From: Caballeronia sp. dw_276 | GTDB taxonomy: Bacteria; Pseudomonadota; Gammaproteobacteria; Burkholderiales; Burkholderiaceae | DNA length: 64,000 nt | Direction of reading: 5' to 3' | NCBI RefSeq assembly: GCF_018449635.1 | Contig: NZ_JAAVUV010000012.1 | Location: 62,001-126,000 of the forward strand | Shown: positions 33,982-41,298 of the stretch, in pieces | Numbering within the stretch: position 1 is the stretch's first letter | How the letters are laid out: each line of letters starts with the position of its first letter | The notes under the pieces: generated by a model | Told to the model about the DNA's origin: nothing | The model's input: the letters and a program-made list of their open reading frames with translations, nothing else | The model's database searches: none | Position numbers and translations under genes: made by a program

Positions 33982-33984
33982 TTC

Positions 33985-34728
33985 ATGTCCGTAGCCTCCA
34001 GCCTTAACCGTCCTGTTCCCGACGCATTCGCCGACTTGAAACAATTGCGTTCAGGCGAAAATTCCGTCCAAATTCCTCCCCGAATCGCCGCCGCGTTGCA
34101 AGCCTTGCGCGAAGGCCGCACCGTTGCGTTGCTCGACGACAATGACCGCGAAAACGAAGCCGATCTGATCTACGCGGCGGAAAAACTCAGCGTGGAAGGC
34201 ATGGCGCTGATGATCCGCGAGTGCAGCGGTATCGTGTGCCTTTGCCTCCCGGACGACGCCGTACGCGCCCTCCACCTCCCGCCCATGGTCGCCGACAACG
34301 GCAGCAAGTACGGCACGGCTTTCACGGTATCGATAGAAGCGCGCGAAGGCGTGACCACGGGGGTATCGGCGGTGGATCGGCTGACGACCATCCGTGCGGC
34401 GATCGCCGATGGCGCGAAGCCGGGTGACATTGTCAGTCCGGGTCATGTGTTCCCGTTGCGCGCGCAGCCGGGCGGCGTGCTGACGCGTCGCGGACATACG
34501 GAAGGAACCGTGGATCTCGCGATTCTCGCGGGTCTCAAGCCCGCCGGCGTGCTGTGCGAATTGATGAACCCGGACGGAACGATGGCCTGCGGCGCGCAGA
34601 TCGATGCTTTCGTGAAGGAGCGGAACATCCCGATGCTCACCATCGCGGAACTGGCGGATTTCCGGATTGCGCTGGCTGAAGCGCGCGAGACCATTAGCGA
34701 AGCGCAAACGGCTGAGGAAACGGTTTAA
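33985..34728 (+). CDS. ribB: 3,4-dihydroxy-2-butanone-4-phosphate synthase
   Basis: A 247-residue enzyme of the riboflavin pathway that makes the four-carbon unit from ribulose-5-phosphate. The catalytic motif is DDNDRENEADLIYAAE near residue 50; other family segments are IRECSGIVCLCL, TAFTVSIEAREGVTTGVSA, SPGHVFPLRAQPGGVLTRRGHTE and CELMNPDGTMACG. There is no GTP cyclohydrolase II domain, so this is the single-domain form. The ATG at 33985 gives MSVASSLNRPVPDAFADL. It stands alone under an FMN riboswitch, so it probably boosts riboflavin when FMN is scarce. Confidence 0.95.
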   Translation: MSVASSLNRPVPDAFADLKQLRSGENSVQIPPRIAAALQALREGRTVALLDDNDRENEADLIYAAEKLSVEGMALMIRECSGIVCLCLPDDAVRALHLPPMVADNGSKYGTAFTVSIEAREGVTTGVSAVDRLTTIRAAIADGAKPGDIVSPGHVFPLRAQPGGVLTRRGHTEGTVDLAILAGLKPAGVLCELMNPDGTMACGAQIDAFVKERNIPMLTIAELADFRIALAEARETISEAQTAEETV

Positions 34729-34799
34729 AGCTTAGAGAATACGGCTCGAATGGGCCACCCGCCCCACGGGTGTTGATTTTTGAATTGCTTGAAACTAAG

Positions 34800-34833
34800 A
34801 CCCGCATCCCACAAGGGATTGCGGGTTTTTTTT
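34800..34833 (+). terminator. intrinsic terminator after ribB
   Basis: acccgcatccc and gggattgcgggt pair (one bulge) around ACAA and are followed by eight T residues. Confidence 0.88.
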
Positions 34834-34899
34834 GCCGGAGAGATTTCCAGAAGATGGCAGGTAGAAGCTCGCAAAAAGAGCTGCAGGTCCAGCGTCCTG

Positions 34900-34989
34900 T
34901 TTGCTTCTCTATGGCGAAGCAAATAATTTAGAATTGCGTCGCCATAGCGACGCAATATAAATTCTATAGCTTCATCAAAGAGAAGCAAA
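34900..34989. repeat. nested inverted repeats with alternative pairings
   Basis: An outer perfect 11-bp inverted repeat (TTTGCTTCTCT, 34900-34910; AGAGAAGCAAA, 34979-34989) encloses a perfect 10-bp hairpin (ATTGCGTCGC / GCGACGCAAT, 34933-34942 and 34947-34956). The left part can instead form TTGCTTC/GAAGCAA (34901-34907, 34916-34922), or CTATGGCGA/TCGCCATAG (34909-34917, 34939-34947). Several of these exclude one another. It lies 66 bases before the HTH gene. Confidence 0.7.
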
Positions 34990-35009
34990 AACTAGATATC
35001 TACTTCACT

Positions 35010-35044
35010 ATAAGCTATCATTTACTTCATATTTGATAGCCTAT
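35010..35044. promoter_or_regulatory. candidate operator before the HTH (mobile mystery A) gene
   Basis: GCTATCA (35014-35020) and TGATAGC (35034-35040) form a perfect 7-bp inverted repeat, extendable outward to ATA and TAT across one mismatch. The right arm ends 15 bases before the ATG at 35056. It is a good site for autoregulation by the HTH protein. Confidence 0.45.
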
Positions 35045-35055
35045 AGGCCAGCAAA

Positions 35056-35517
35056 ATGGATTCCGAAATGAGGCAGCTCCGGCTTGAGCAGGTCCAGGCA
35101 TCGGCCGCAACGTACTCGGATTTGACCAAACGCCGGCCCCCACCGCGTGGATGGTTGAAGGCCATCCGAGAGTCGTTAGGGCTTACCGAGCGACAGCAAG
35201 CCGACAGATTAGGCATTACTGGTTCGACCCTGCACAAGTCGGAGTCGGCGGAAGCTGACGAGCGAATCACGCTTGGACAACTGCGCAAATTGGCTGATGG
35301 GCTGGACTGCGAGCTGGTCTATGCTCTGGTGCCCAGAAAGCCACTGACTCAGGTGGTCGAAGACCGGGCGCGCTCAATCGCCCTGCAGGAGGTGAGTGGC
35401 GTGGCTCACACTATGAGTCTGGAAGACCAACGTCCGACGACCGACCGACTTCGCAAACAGGTTGAGCAGCGAACGGCAGAACTGCTCCGGGGCCGCTGGT
35501 CCGACCTATGGCGATAA
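35056..35517 (+). CDS. mobile mystery protein A (HTH DNA-binding)
   Basis: A 153-residue protein with a helix-turn-helix in the middle (GWLKAIRESLGLTERQQADRLGITGSTLHKSESAEADERITLGQLRKLADGL, about residues 32-85) and a charged C-terminal helix. The family is known for its constant pairing with a Fic-domain protein on mobile DNA, as here. It probably acts as antitoxin and/or autorepressor of the pair (inference). The ATG at 35056 is used; an ATG four codons later is possible. The stop is 6 bases before the Fic gene. Base composition upstream is AT-richer than in neighbouring genes. Confidence 0.85.
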   Translation: MDSEMRQLRLEQVQASAATYSDLTKRRPPPRGWLKAIRESLGLTERQQADRLGITGSTLHKSESAEADERITLGQLRKLADGLDCELVYALVPRKPLTQVVEDRARSIALQEVSGVAHTMSLEDQRPTTDRLRKQVEQRTAELLRGRWSDLWR

Positions 35518-35533
35518 AGACCTATGGCGATAG
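35501..35533 (+). repeat. 16-bp tandem duplication at the A/B junction
   Basis: The sequence GACCTATGGCGATA recurs after exactly 16 bases (35503-35516 and 35519-35532). The first copy ends the HTH gene (its TAA lies in it) and the second carries the ATG of the Fic gene. The duplication creates the 6-base spacer. Confidence 0.8.
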
Positions 35534-36120
35534 ATTTAGACGAACAGGACGGCCAGACGCCGCTCGACCCTGACGAGCTTGCAGGACTGATACCGACTCA
35601 CCTGACCACCAAGGGCGACCTGAATGACTGGGAGCAGGCGAACATCATGCGGGCCGTGCAATGGGCTCGCCGTCAACGCAAGGTCGATGTCCTTGGTGAA
35701 GAGTTCTGTCGCAACCTTCATAAGAAAATGTTCGACCAGACCTGGTCGTGGGCAGGCACGTTCCGCAGATCCGACAAAAACATCGGATGTGACTGGACGC
35801 AGGTCAGCGTCAAACTAAGAAACCTTTTCGATGACACCCGGTGGTGGGTCGACAACGGCACATTCCCGCCCGATGAGATTGCCGCACGATTTCACCGCGA
35901 TCTAGTGTGGATTCATCCCTTTCCAAACGGCAATGGTCGACACTCACGAATGATGGCTGATGCGCTCTTGCGCACCATGAAACAAGAGCCGTTTTCGTGG
36001 GGAGGCGGAGGGACGTTGGTTAAAGCGGACAACGCCCGGTCGGATTATTTATCCGCCTTGCGTGCGGCCGACAAAGGCGACTACAGGCTGCTCGTTGTCT
36101 TCGTGCGAAGTACTTCTTAG
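35524..36120 (+). CDS. mobile mystery protein B (Fic-domain AMPylase-like)
   Basis: A 198-residue Fic protein. The catalytic loop is HPFPNGNGRHSR near residue 138, matching HxFx(D/N)GNGRxxR with the active His; the Fic core DVLGEEFCRNLHKKMFDQTWSWAGTFR precedes it. Such enzymes transfer AMP (or another nucleotide group) to target proteins and are often toxins. The family's N-terminal segment TTKGDLNDWEQANI is present. I cannot identify a canonical inhibitory (S/T)xxxE(G/N) motif in this protein, so inhibition may come from its partner. The gene is coupled to the HTH gene and converges on a membrane-protein gene. Confidence 0.87.
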   Translation: MAIDLDEQDGQTPLDPDELAGLIPTHLTTKGDLNDWEQANIMRAVQWARRQRKVDVLGEEFCRNLHKKMFDQTWSWAGTFRRSDKNIGCDWTQVSVKLRNLFDDTRWWVDNGTFPPDEIAARFHRDLVWIHPFPNGNGRHSRMMADALLRTMKQEPFSWGGGGTLVKADNARSDYLSALRAADKGDYRLLVVFVRSTS

Positions 36121-36147
36121 CCGTCGCACGGACACGAGGCGGCTACC

Positions 36148-36999
36148 TCAAGGCTTCGCCTTCAAACCCGCCCCAAACTTCCTGTAAAGCCAAACGGAAC
36201 ACGTAGCCGTCGTCGCCGTGTAAAGCAGCGTGACGATGCTTTGCACGACCAGCAATCCCACGGTCAGGCTATCGGTGGAACCCGCTGTCGCGAGCATTTC
36301 CGTAATTACGGTAAACACGGTCGCGATCGCCACGATAGGCAGGATGGCGACCACAGCCGTGGATGCAATCGCCCAGAAATGCCCGCGCGAGTCTTCCCAC
36401 GCGGCGCGCCATGCGAGACGCCCGCCCGCCGCCGTGTGAGGAAACAGCAGCGCGAGACGCCCCGACACGTAGCTCATGCCGCAAAGCGCGAGCACGGCGA
36501 GCGTCGCGGCGCCGGCCATCGATGTCCCGCTCGACAACCCCGCCAGCCGCATCAGGATCCACGCGATCACAACCACAATCGTCGCGCCGACATACGCCGC
36601 GACGAGCGCGATGCAGAGCACGAAGTAGCGGCGAAAACCCGCGTCCCAGAGGCGTGCCGGTTGCGCCTCCGAGCCGGCCGCGCCGGCCTCGGCGTTGAGC
36701 GCCATCGAAAAGCGGATCACCTGGACGGCCAGCACCGCGATCACGAGCGACTGCAAAAACGCGAGTCCGAGCGATGTCAGCGAATGACCCAGCGCGGCGC
36801 CGTGGGCGGCGCTGCCATCGGTGATCGAAGAAAGAGGGCTGGCCGAGGCTGGCGCCGAAAGCTGTTCCTGATATCCGGCGATGCCGGTAGCGAGCACCAG
36901 GACGAACGCCAATGCGAAAAGCGTGGGCATGCGCCGTATGGAGAGGGCGGCGTCGCGCCATGCGCCTCTCAGGCATTGGCTCAGCGTGATGTCTTCCAT
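36148..36999 (-). CDS. polytopic membrane protein of unknown function
   Basis: A 283-residue inner-membrane protein with about six helices (for example LFALAFVLVLATGIAGY, GLAFLQSLVIAVLAVQVIRF, YFVLCIALVAAYVGATIVVVIAWIL) and a conserved-looking segment WRAAWEDSRGHFWAIASTA. The ATG at 36999 has GAGG upstream; a longer frame to 37107 is not protein-like. I do not recognise the family. It lies between the mobile pair and an MFS gene and is not obviously linked to either. Confidence 0.72.
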   Translation of the reverse strand: MEDITLSQCLRGAWRDAALSIRRMPTLFALAFVLVLATGIAGYQEQLSAPASASPLSSITDGSAAHGAALGHSLTSLGLAFLQSLVIAVLAVQVIRFSMALNAEAGAAGSEAQPARLWDAGFRRYFVLCIALVAAYVGATIVVVIAWILMRLAGLSSGTSMAGAATLAVLALCGMSYVSGRLALLFPHTAAGGRLAWRAAWEDSRGHFWAIASTAVVAILPIVAIATVFTVITEMLATAGSTDSLTVGLLVVQSIVTLLYTATTATCSVWLYRKFGAGLKAKP

Positions 37000-37131
37000 A
37001 AAACCTCGGTCGAAAAGCGTGTTGAAGCGCGGGATGAAGCAATCAGCCGCGAGTGTGACTGATTGCGGCGCGCACGACACGCTAGTCGGTTGAGGTCGCC
37101 GGGTCAATGAAATCGGCCCGGCCGATGAGAT

Positions 37132-38310
37132 TCACACCGCATCCGCCGCACGGGCGCCGGCGCTTTCGCCGCGGCCATCGAGCCGGGCTGCGTACCACGT
37201 CACGGCCAACGCCACGATCGCCACCACCGCCGCGACCCACGGCAGCGAATCCAGCGGATGACCCTGCTGCAGTACCACGCCGCCGAGCCACGCGCCGCCG
37301 GCGTTACCCAGGTTGAACGCGCCGATGTTCAACGTCGATGCCAGATTCGGCGCGTGTTTCGCCTTCTCCACCACGCGCGTTTGCAGCGGCGGCACGGTCG
37401 CAAACGCGGCGATGCCCCAGATGAAAATCGTGATCGCGGCGAGGATCTGGTTGTGACTGGTCTTCGCGAACACGGCCATGATGATGGCGAGCGCGACAAG
37501 AATGCCCATCAGCGACGGCATCAGCGCGCGGTCGGCGAGTTTGCCGCCAATCGTGTTGCCGATCGTCAATCCAATACCGAACAGCACCAGCACGAGCGTC
37601 ACGCCATGCGGCCCGAACCCGCTGACCTGCTCAAGGATCGGCGCAATGTAGGTGAACACCACGAACACGCCGCCAAACCCGAGCACCGTCATGGCGAGCG
37701 CCAGCCAGACTTGCGGTTCTTTCAGCACACGCAGCTCGTGACCGAAGTTCGACGGTCCCGAATCGTGCTTGTTGGGAACGAGCGCGGCCACGCCGATCAA
37801 TGACAACAGCCCGAGCGCCGATACGACCCAGAACGTCGCGCGCCACCCGAACTGCTGCCCGATAAACGTCCCGAACGGCACGCCCAGCACGTTCGCCAAG
37901 GTGAGCCCGGTGAACATCAACGCAATCGCGCTCGCCCGCTTTTCAGCCGGAACGAGCGACGCCGCGACCACCGCGCCGATGCCGAAAAACGAGCCATGCG
38001 CGAACGACGTCACCACGCGCGCGACCATCAACATGGAATATCCGGGCGCGACGGCGCACATCACGTTGCCGACAATGAACACGCCCATCAGCAACTGCAG
38101 CGAGAGTTTGCGCGGCAATTTCGCGGTAAGTACGGCGAGCAGCGGCGCGCCGACAGCCACACCGAGCGCATAACCGGTGACGAGGAACCCGGCAGACGGT
38201 ATCGATACAGCCAGATCGCGGGCCACATCCGGCAGCAGGCCCATGATCACGAACTCCGTCGTGCCGATGGCGAATGCGCTGATGGCGAGCGCTAAAAGTG
38301 GAATAGGCAT
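37132..38310 (-). CDS. AraJ-like MFS efflux transporter
   Basis: A 392-residue drug:H+ antiporter-1 type permease with twelve helices. It starts MPIPLLALAISAFAIGTTEFVIMGLLPDVA, the typical entry of AraJ/YdhP/YdeA-like exporters, and has TGYALGVAVGAPLLAVLTAKLPRK with the MFS loop 2 signature, and AHGSFFGIGAVVAASLV. The substrate is unknown; relatives export sugars or small drugs. The VOC-protein gene lies 15 bases upstream in the same direction, and a LysR gene is divergent, so all three may be one response unit. Confidence 0.9.
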   Translation of the reverse strand: MPIPLLALAISAFAIGTTEFVIMGLLPDVARDLAVSIPSAGFLVTGYALGVAVGAPLLAVLTAKLPRKLSLQLLMGVFIVGNVMCAVAPGYSMLMVARVVTSFAHGSFFGIGAVVAASLVPAEKRASAIALMFTGLTLANVLGVPFGTFIGQQFGWRATFWVVSALGLLSLIGVAALVPNKHDSGPSNFGHELRVLKEPQVWLALAMTVLGFGGVFVVFTYIAPILEQVSGFGPHGVTLVLVLFGIGLTIGNTIGGKLADRALMPSLMGILVALAIIMAVFAKTSHNQILAAITIFIWGIAAFATVPPLQTRVVEKAKHAPNLASTLNIGAFNLGNAGGAWLGGVVLQQGHPLDSLPWVAAVVAIVALAVTWYAARLDGRGESAGARAADAV

Positions 38311-38325
38311 GGAAAAGTCCTCGTA

Positions 38326-38709
38326 TTAGAAATGCCGAATGACGAACTCGATGACAACGCCGGGGGCGAGCTGCACGAACAATTGCCGTTCACGGGAAAC
38401 CGGAACGTCGGCTTCGGAAAAGGGAACGGCGTGCGTGCGTAAGCGTGCAAGCAGGGCCTGCCATTCGGTTTCATCGGTGACGCGCAGTGCGATGTGATCG
38501 ATCCGCGTCGCCGCCCTTGTACCCGCCGGCGCGGCCAGCACCGAGCCGCTTTCGATCAGGTGCACGACCGGCGAGCCATCGAGATAAAGCCAGCATCCGC
38601 CAATACCGAACGGCGGACGCGGGCCGACCGTCATGCCGGCAACATTGGTGAAAAAACGGCGCATCGGCTCGCAATCGGGCGTGACAATCGTGGCGTGATC
38701 CAGCTTCAC
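38326..38709 (-). CDS. VOC-family protein
   Basis: A 127-residue vicinal-oxygen-chelate (glyoxalase/bleomycin-resistance fold) protein with two beta-alpha-beta-beta-beta modules: LDHATIVTPDCEPMRRFFTNV and RIDHIALRVTDETEWQALLARL. Candidate metal residues include the two early His (LDHAT and RIDHIAL) and Glu in IEFVIRHF. The start is a GTG at 38709 with an excellent AGGAGGT upstream. The partner MFS exporter suggests detoxification of a small molecule (inference). Confidence 0.86.
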   Translation of the reverse strand: MKLDHATIVTPDCEPMRRFFTNVAGMTVGPRPPFGIGGCWLYLDGSPVVHLIESGSVLAAPAGTRAATRIDHIALRVTDETEWQALLARLRTHAVPFSEADVPVSRERQLFVQLAPGVVIEFVIRHF

Positions 38710-38758
38710 ATCGACCTCCTACACTGCAATGCATCAAATTTTCCGCCATGAGACACAT

Positions 38759-38794
38759 TTTGATAATTGGCGTAGCATTTGAATCATTATCAAA
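38759..38794. promoter_or_regulatory. candidate LysR-type operator in divergent promoter
   Basis: TTTGATAAT (38759-38767) and ATTATCAAA (38786-38794) form a perfect 9-bp inverted repeat 18 bases apart, between the divergent VOC/MFS genes and the LysR gene. Confidence 0.55.
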
Positions 38795-38812
38795 TCGCAT
38801 TTGAGAATTACG

Positions 38813-39778
38813 ATGGATCGACTCGGCGATATGCGCCTGTTCGTTGAAGCCGCGGCGCTCGGCAGTTTGTCGGCGGCGGGGAGGAAGCTGGGTTTATCGC
38901 CGGCGGCCGCCAGCGCGCGCCTGCTCAAGCTGGAAAAATCGCTCACCGCACGGCTGTTCGAGCGCACCACGCGCCAGTTGCGCCTCACCGACGAAGGCCA
39001 GCTTTATCTCCGGCATTGCCGGATCGCGCTGCAGGCCATAGAAGACGGCGAAGCCGCGCTGCACGCCGGCCAGAACCTCGTGCGCGGCAAGGTGCGCATT
39101 TCGGCGACATCGGATTTCGGGCGCAATCTGCTCTGCCATTGGCTCGATGAATTCAGCCGGATTCATCCGGACGTGAGTTTTGCGCTGACGTTGGCCGATT
39201 CGGTATCGAATCTGTTGCGCGAGGACATCGACCTCGCAATCCGTTTTGGGCTTCCGCCGGATGCCAGCCTGGTCGCGCGCCGCCTCGCGCCTAACCGGCG
39301 TGTACTGTGCGCATCGCCGGAATATCTGGCAAAACATGGCGAGCCGAAAACGCCCGCCGATCTCGCCGGGCATTCGTTCTCGGTGCTGGTGACATCGACG
39401 GCCACGCTCAACGAAATCAACTTCGTGCGCGGCGACGAGCGATACACCCACATCATCCCGCTCGCCGACGCCTGGGAAACCAACGACGGCGCCCTGTCCC
39501 GCGCGTGGGCGCTGGCCGGGCAAGGCATCGCGCATAAATCGATATGGGATATCGCCGCCGATGTCCGCTCGGGCGCGCTGAAAATGCTGCTGGCCGACTG
39601 GTGTTCGCACGAGGCGGCGGTCCACGCGCTTTTCCACGCGAACCGGTACATGGCGCCGCGCGTGCGCGTGCTGCTGGATTTCCTCACCGAACGCTTCGCC
39701 CGCGCGACGGAGGAATTGCTTGGCGACCTTGCCTATCCTCCCGGTCAGCCCGGGCGGGAAGTCGAGCGGGCGCTATAA
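38813..39778 (+). CDS. LysR-family regulator
   Basis: A 321-residue regulator. The winged helix is MRLFVEAAALGSLSAAGRKLGLSPAAASARLLKLEKSLTARLFERTTRQLRLT. The C-terminal effector domain has VRISATSDFGRNLLCHWL and GLPPDASLVARRLAPNRRVLCASPEYLAKHG, as in the AaeR/DmlR-like group. The ATG at 38813 is preferred over a TTG at 38801. It is divergent from the VOC and MFS genes and probably controls them through the upstream palindrome. Confidence 0.92.
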   Translation: MDRLGDMRLFVEAAALGSLSAAGRKLGLSPAAASARLLKLEKSLTARLFERTTRQLRLTDEGQLYLRHCRIALQAIEDGEAALHAGQNLVRGKVRISATSDFGRNLLCHWLDEFSRIHPDVSFALTLADSVSNLLREDIDLAIRFGLPPDASLVARRLAPNRRVLCASPEYLAKHGEPKTPADLAGHSFSVLVTSTATLNEINFVRGDERYTHIIPLADAWETNDGALSRAWALAGQGIAHKSIWDIAADVRSGALKMLLADWCSHEAAVHALFHANRYMAPRVRVLLDFLTERFARATEELLGDLAYPPGQPGREVERAL

Positions 39779-39904
39779 TATTGGGCTACGCGACGCGCCG
39801 ATTTGAGCCTGATAGGGCCAAATGAACGCTAAAACACGCGAAAGAATCCCTTCAACGCATCAAAAACCGCGCCCCCAGACTAATCACTGCGACCGGCGAA
39901 ATTC

Positions 39905-41266
39905 ATGACCAAGAAAGTGTATGTAAAGACCTTCGGCTGCCAAATGAACGAGTACGACTCCGACAAAATGGTCGACGTACTCAACGCAGCGAACGGCCTC
40001 ACCCAGACCAATACGCCCGAAGACGCGGACGTAATCCTCTTCAACACGTGTTCCGTGCGCGAAAAAGCGCAGGAAAAGGTCTTTTCGGACCTCGGCCGCG
40101 TGCGTGAATTGAAGGAAGCGAATCCGAACCTGATCATTGGCGTGGGCGGTTGCGTGGCGAGTCAGGAAGGCGCGGCGATCGTCTCGCGCGCGCCTTACGT
40201 AGATCTTGTGTTTGGGCCGCAGACCTTGCATCGGCTGCCGGAGATGATCGCGAAACGCCGTTCCAGTGGACGCTCGCAAGTCGATATCTCGTTTCCGGAA
40301 ATCGAAAAGTTCGATCACTTGCCGCCAGCGCGCGTGGACGGCCCGAGCGCGTTTGTATCGATCATGGAAGGATGCAGCAAGTATTGCAGCTATTGCGTCG
40401 TGCCCTACACGCGCGGCGAGGAAGTATCGCGGCCGCTCGACGACGTGCTCACCGAAATTGCCGGACTCGCCGATCAGGGCGTGCGCGAAGTCACCATGCT
40501 CGGGCAGAACGTGAATGCGTATCGCGGGCCGGTGACACAGCATTCCACGGACATCGCGGATTTCGCCACGCTGATCGAATACGTGGCGGAGATTCCGGGT
40601 ATCGAACGGATTCGTTACACGACGTCGCATCCGAAGGAATTCACGCAACGGCTTATCGATACCTACGCGAAAGTGCCCAAGCTCGTGAGCCACTTGCATT
40701 TGCCGGTACAGCACGGCTCCGACCGCATTTTGATGGCCATGAAGCGCGGTTATACAGTGCTCGAATACAAGTCGGTGATCCGCAAATTGCGCGCGATCCG
40801 CCCGGATCTGTCATTGTCGACGGACATGATCGTCGGTTTCCCCGGCGAGACCGAAGACGATTTCCAGAAGATGATGAAGCTCATCGACGAAATGAGCTAC
40901 GACACGAGTTTCTCGTTCATCTACAGCCCGCGTCCCGGCACGCCTGCCGCGAACCTGCACGACGACACGCCGCGCGAAGTGAAGCTCAAGCGTTTGCAGC
41001 ACTTGCAGGCGACCATTGAGGCAAATGTGGCGAAGATCAGCAATTCCATGCTGGGCTCGGTCCAGCGTATTCTGGTGGAAGGCCCGTCGCGCAAGGACCC
41101 GAGCGAACTGGCCGGACGCACGGAAAACAATCGCGTGGTGAATTTCCCGGCGCCGATTTCGTCGCACAAACGGCTGATCGGCCAGATGGTCGACGTGGAA
41201 ATCAACGTGGCTTATCCTCACTCGTTGCGCGGCGAACTGATTCTGACGCCGGCCACGACTCACTAA
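39905..41266 (+). CDS. miaB: tRNA methylthiotransferase MiaB
   Basis: A 453-residue radical-SAM enzyme that adds a methylthio group to i6A37 of tRNAs. The N-terminal MTTase domain has its three cluster cysteines in FGCQMNEYD, NTCSVREKA and GGCVASQEG. The radical-SAM CxxxCxxC motif is EGCSKYCSYCVVPY near residue 155, followed by REVTMLGQNVNAY. A TRAM domain closes the protein (LVEGPSRKDPSELAGRTENNR). Length is normal. It heads the miaB-phoH-ybeY series, with phoH starting 32 bases on. Confidence 0.97.
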   Translation: MTKKVYVKTFGCQMNEYDSDKMVDVLNAANGLTQTNTPEDADVILFNTCSVREKAQEKVFSDLGRVRELKEANPNLIIGVGGCVASQEGAAIVSRAPYVDLVFGPQTLHRLPEMIAKRRSSGRSQVDISFPEIEKFDHLPPARVDGPSAFVSIMEGCSKYCSYCVVPYTRGEEVSRPLDDVLTEIAGLADQGVREVTMLGQNVNAYRGPVTQHSTDIADFATLIEYVAEIPGIERIRYTTSHPKEFTQRLIDTYAKVPKLVSHLHLPVQHGSDRILMAMKRGYTVLEYKSVIRKLRAIRPDLSLSTDMIVGFPGETEDDFQKMMKLIDEMSYDTSFSFIYSPRPGTPAANLHDDTPREVKLKRLQHLQATIEANVAKISNSMLGSVQRILVEGPSRKDPSELAGRTENNRVVNFPAPISSHKRLIGQMVDVEINVAYPHSLRGELILTPATTH

Positions 41267-41298
41267 ACTGAAGCTTCGACAGGACCCCGACTCTCGCC

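Larger units (their letters stand above)
34729..35055. other. AT-rich structured leader region before the mobile mystery pair
   Basis: These ~325 bases hold the ribB terminator, then from ~34,880 an AT-rich stretch with several inverted repeats and no gene. Its composition differs from the flanking genes, which suggests the left edge of an acquired segment. The separate structures are given in their own entries. Confidence 0.6.

Noticed and set aside
33850..33984. N-terminal extension of ribB (from 33,850)
   Set aside because: It would start inside the end of the FMN riboswitch and reads MCRWSCPYR, which is unlike ribB; the ATG at 33985 gives the normal N-terminus.
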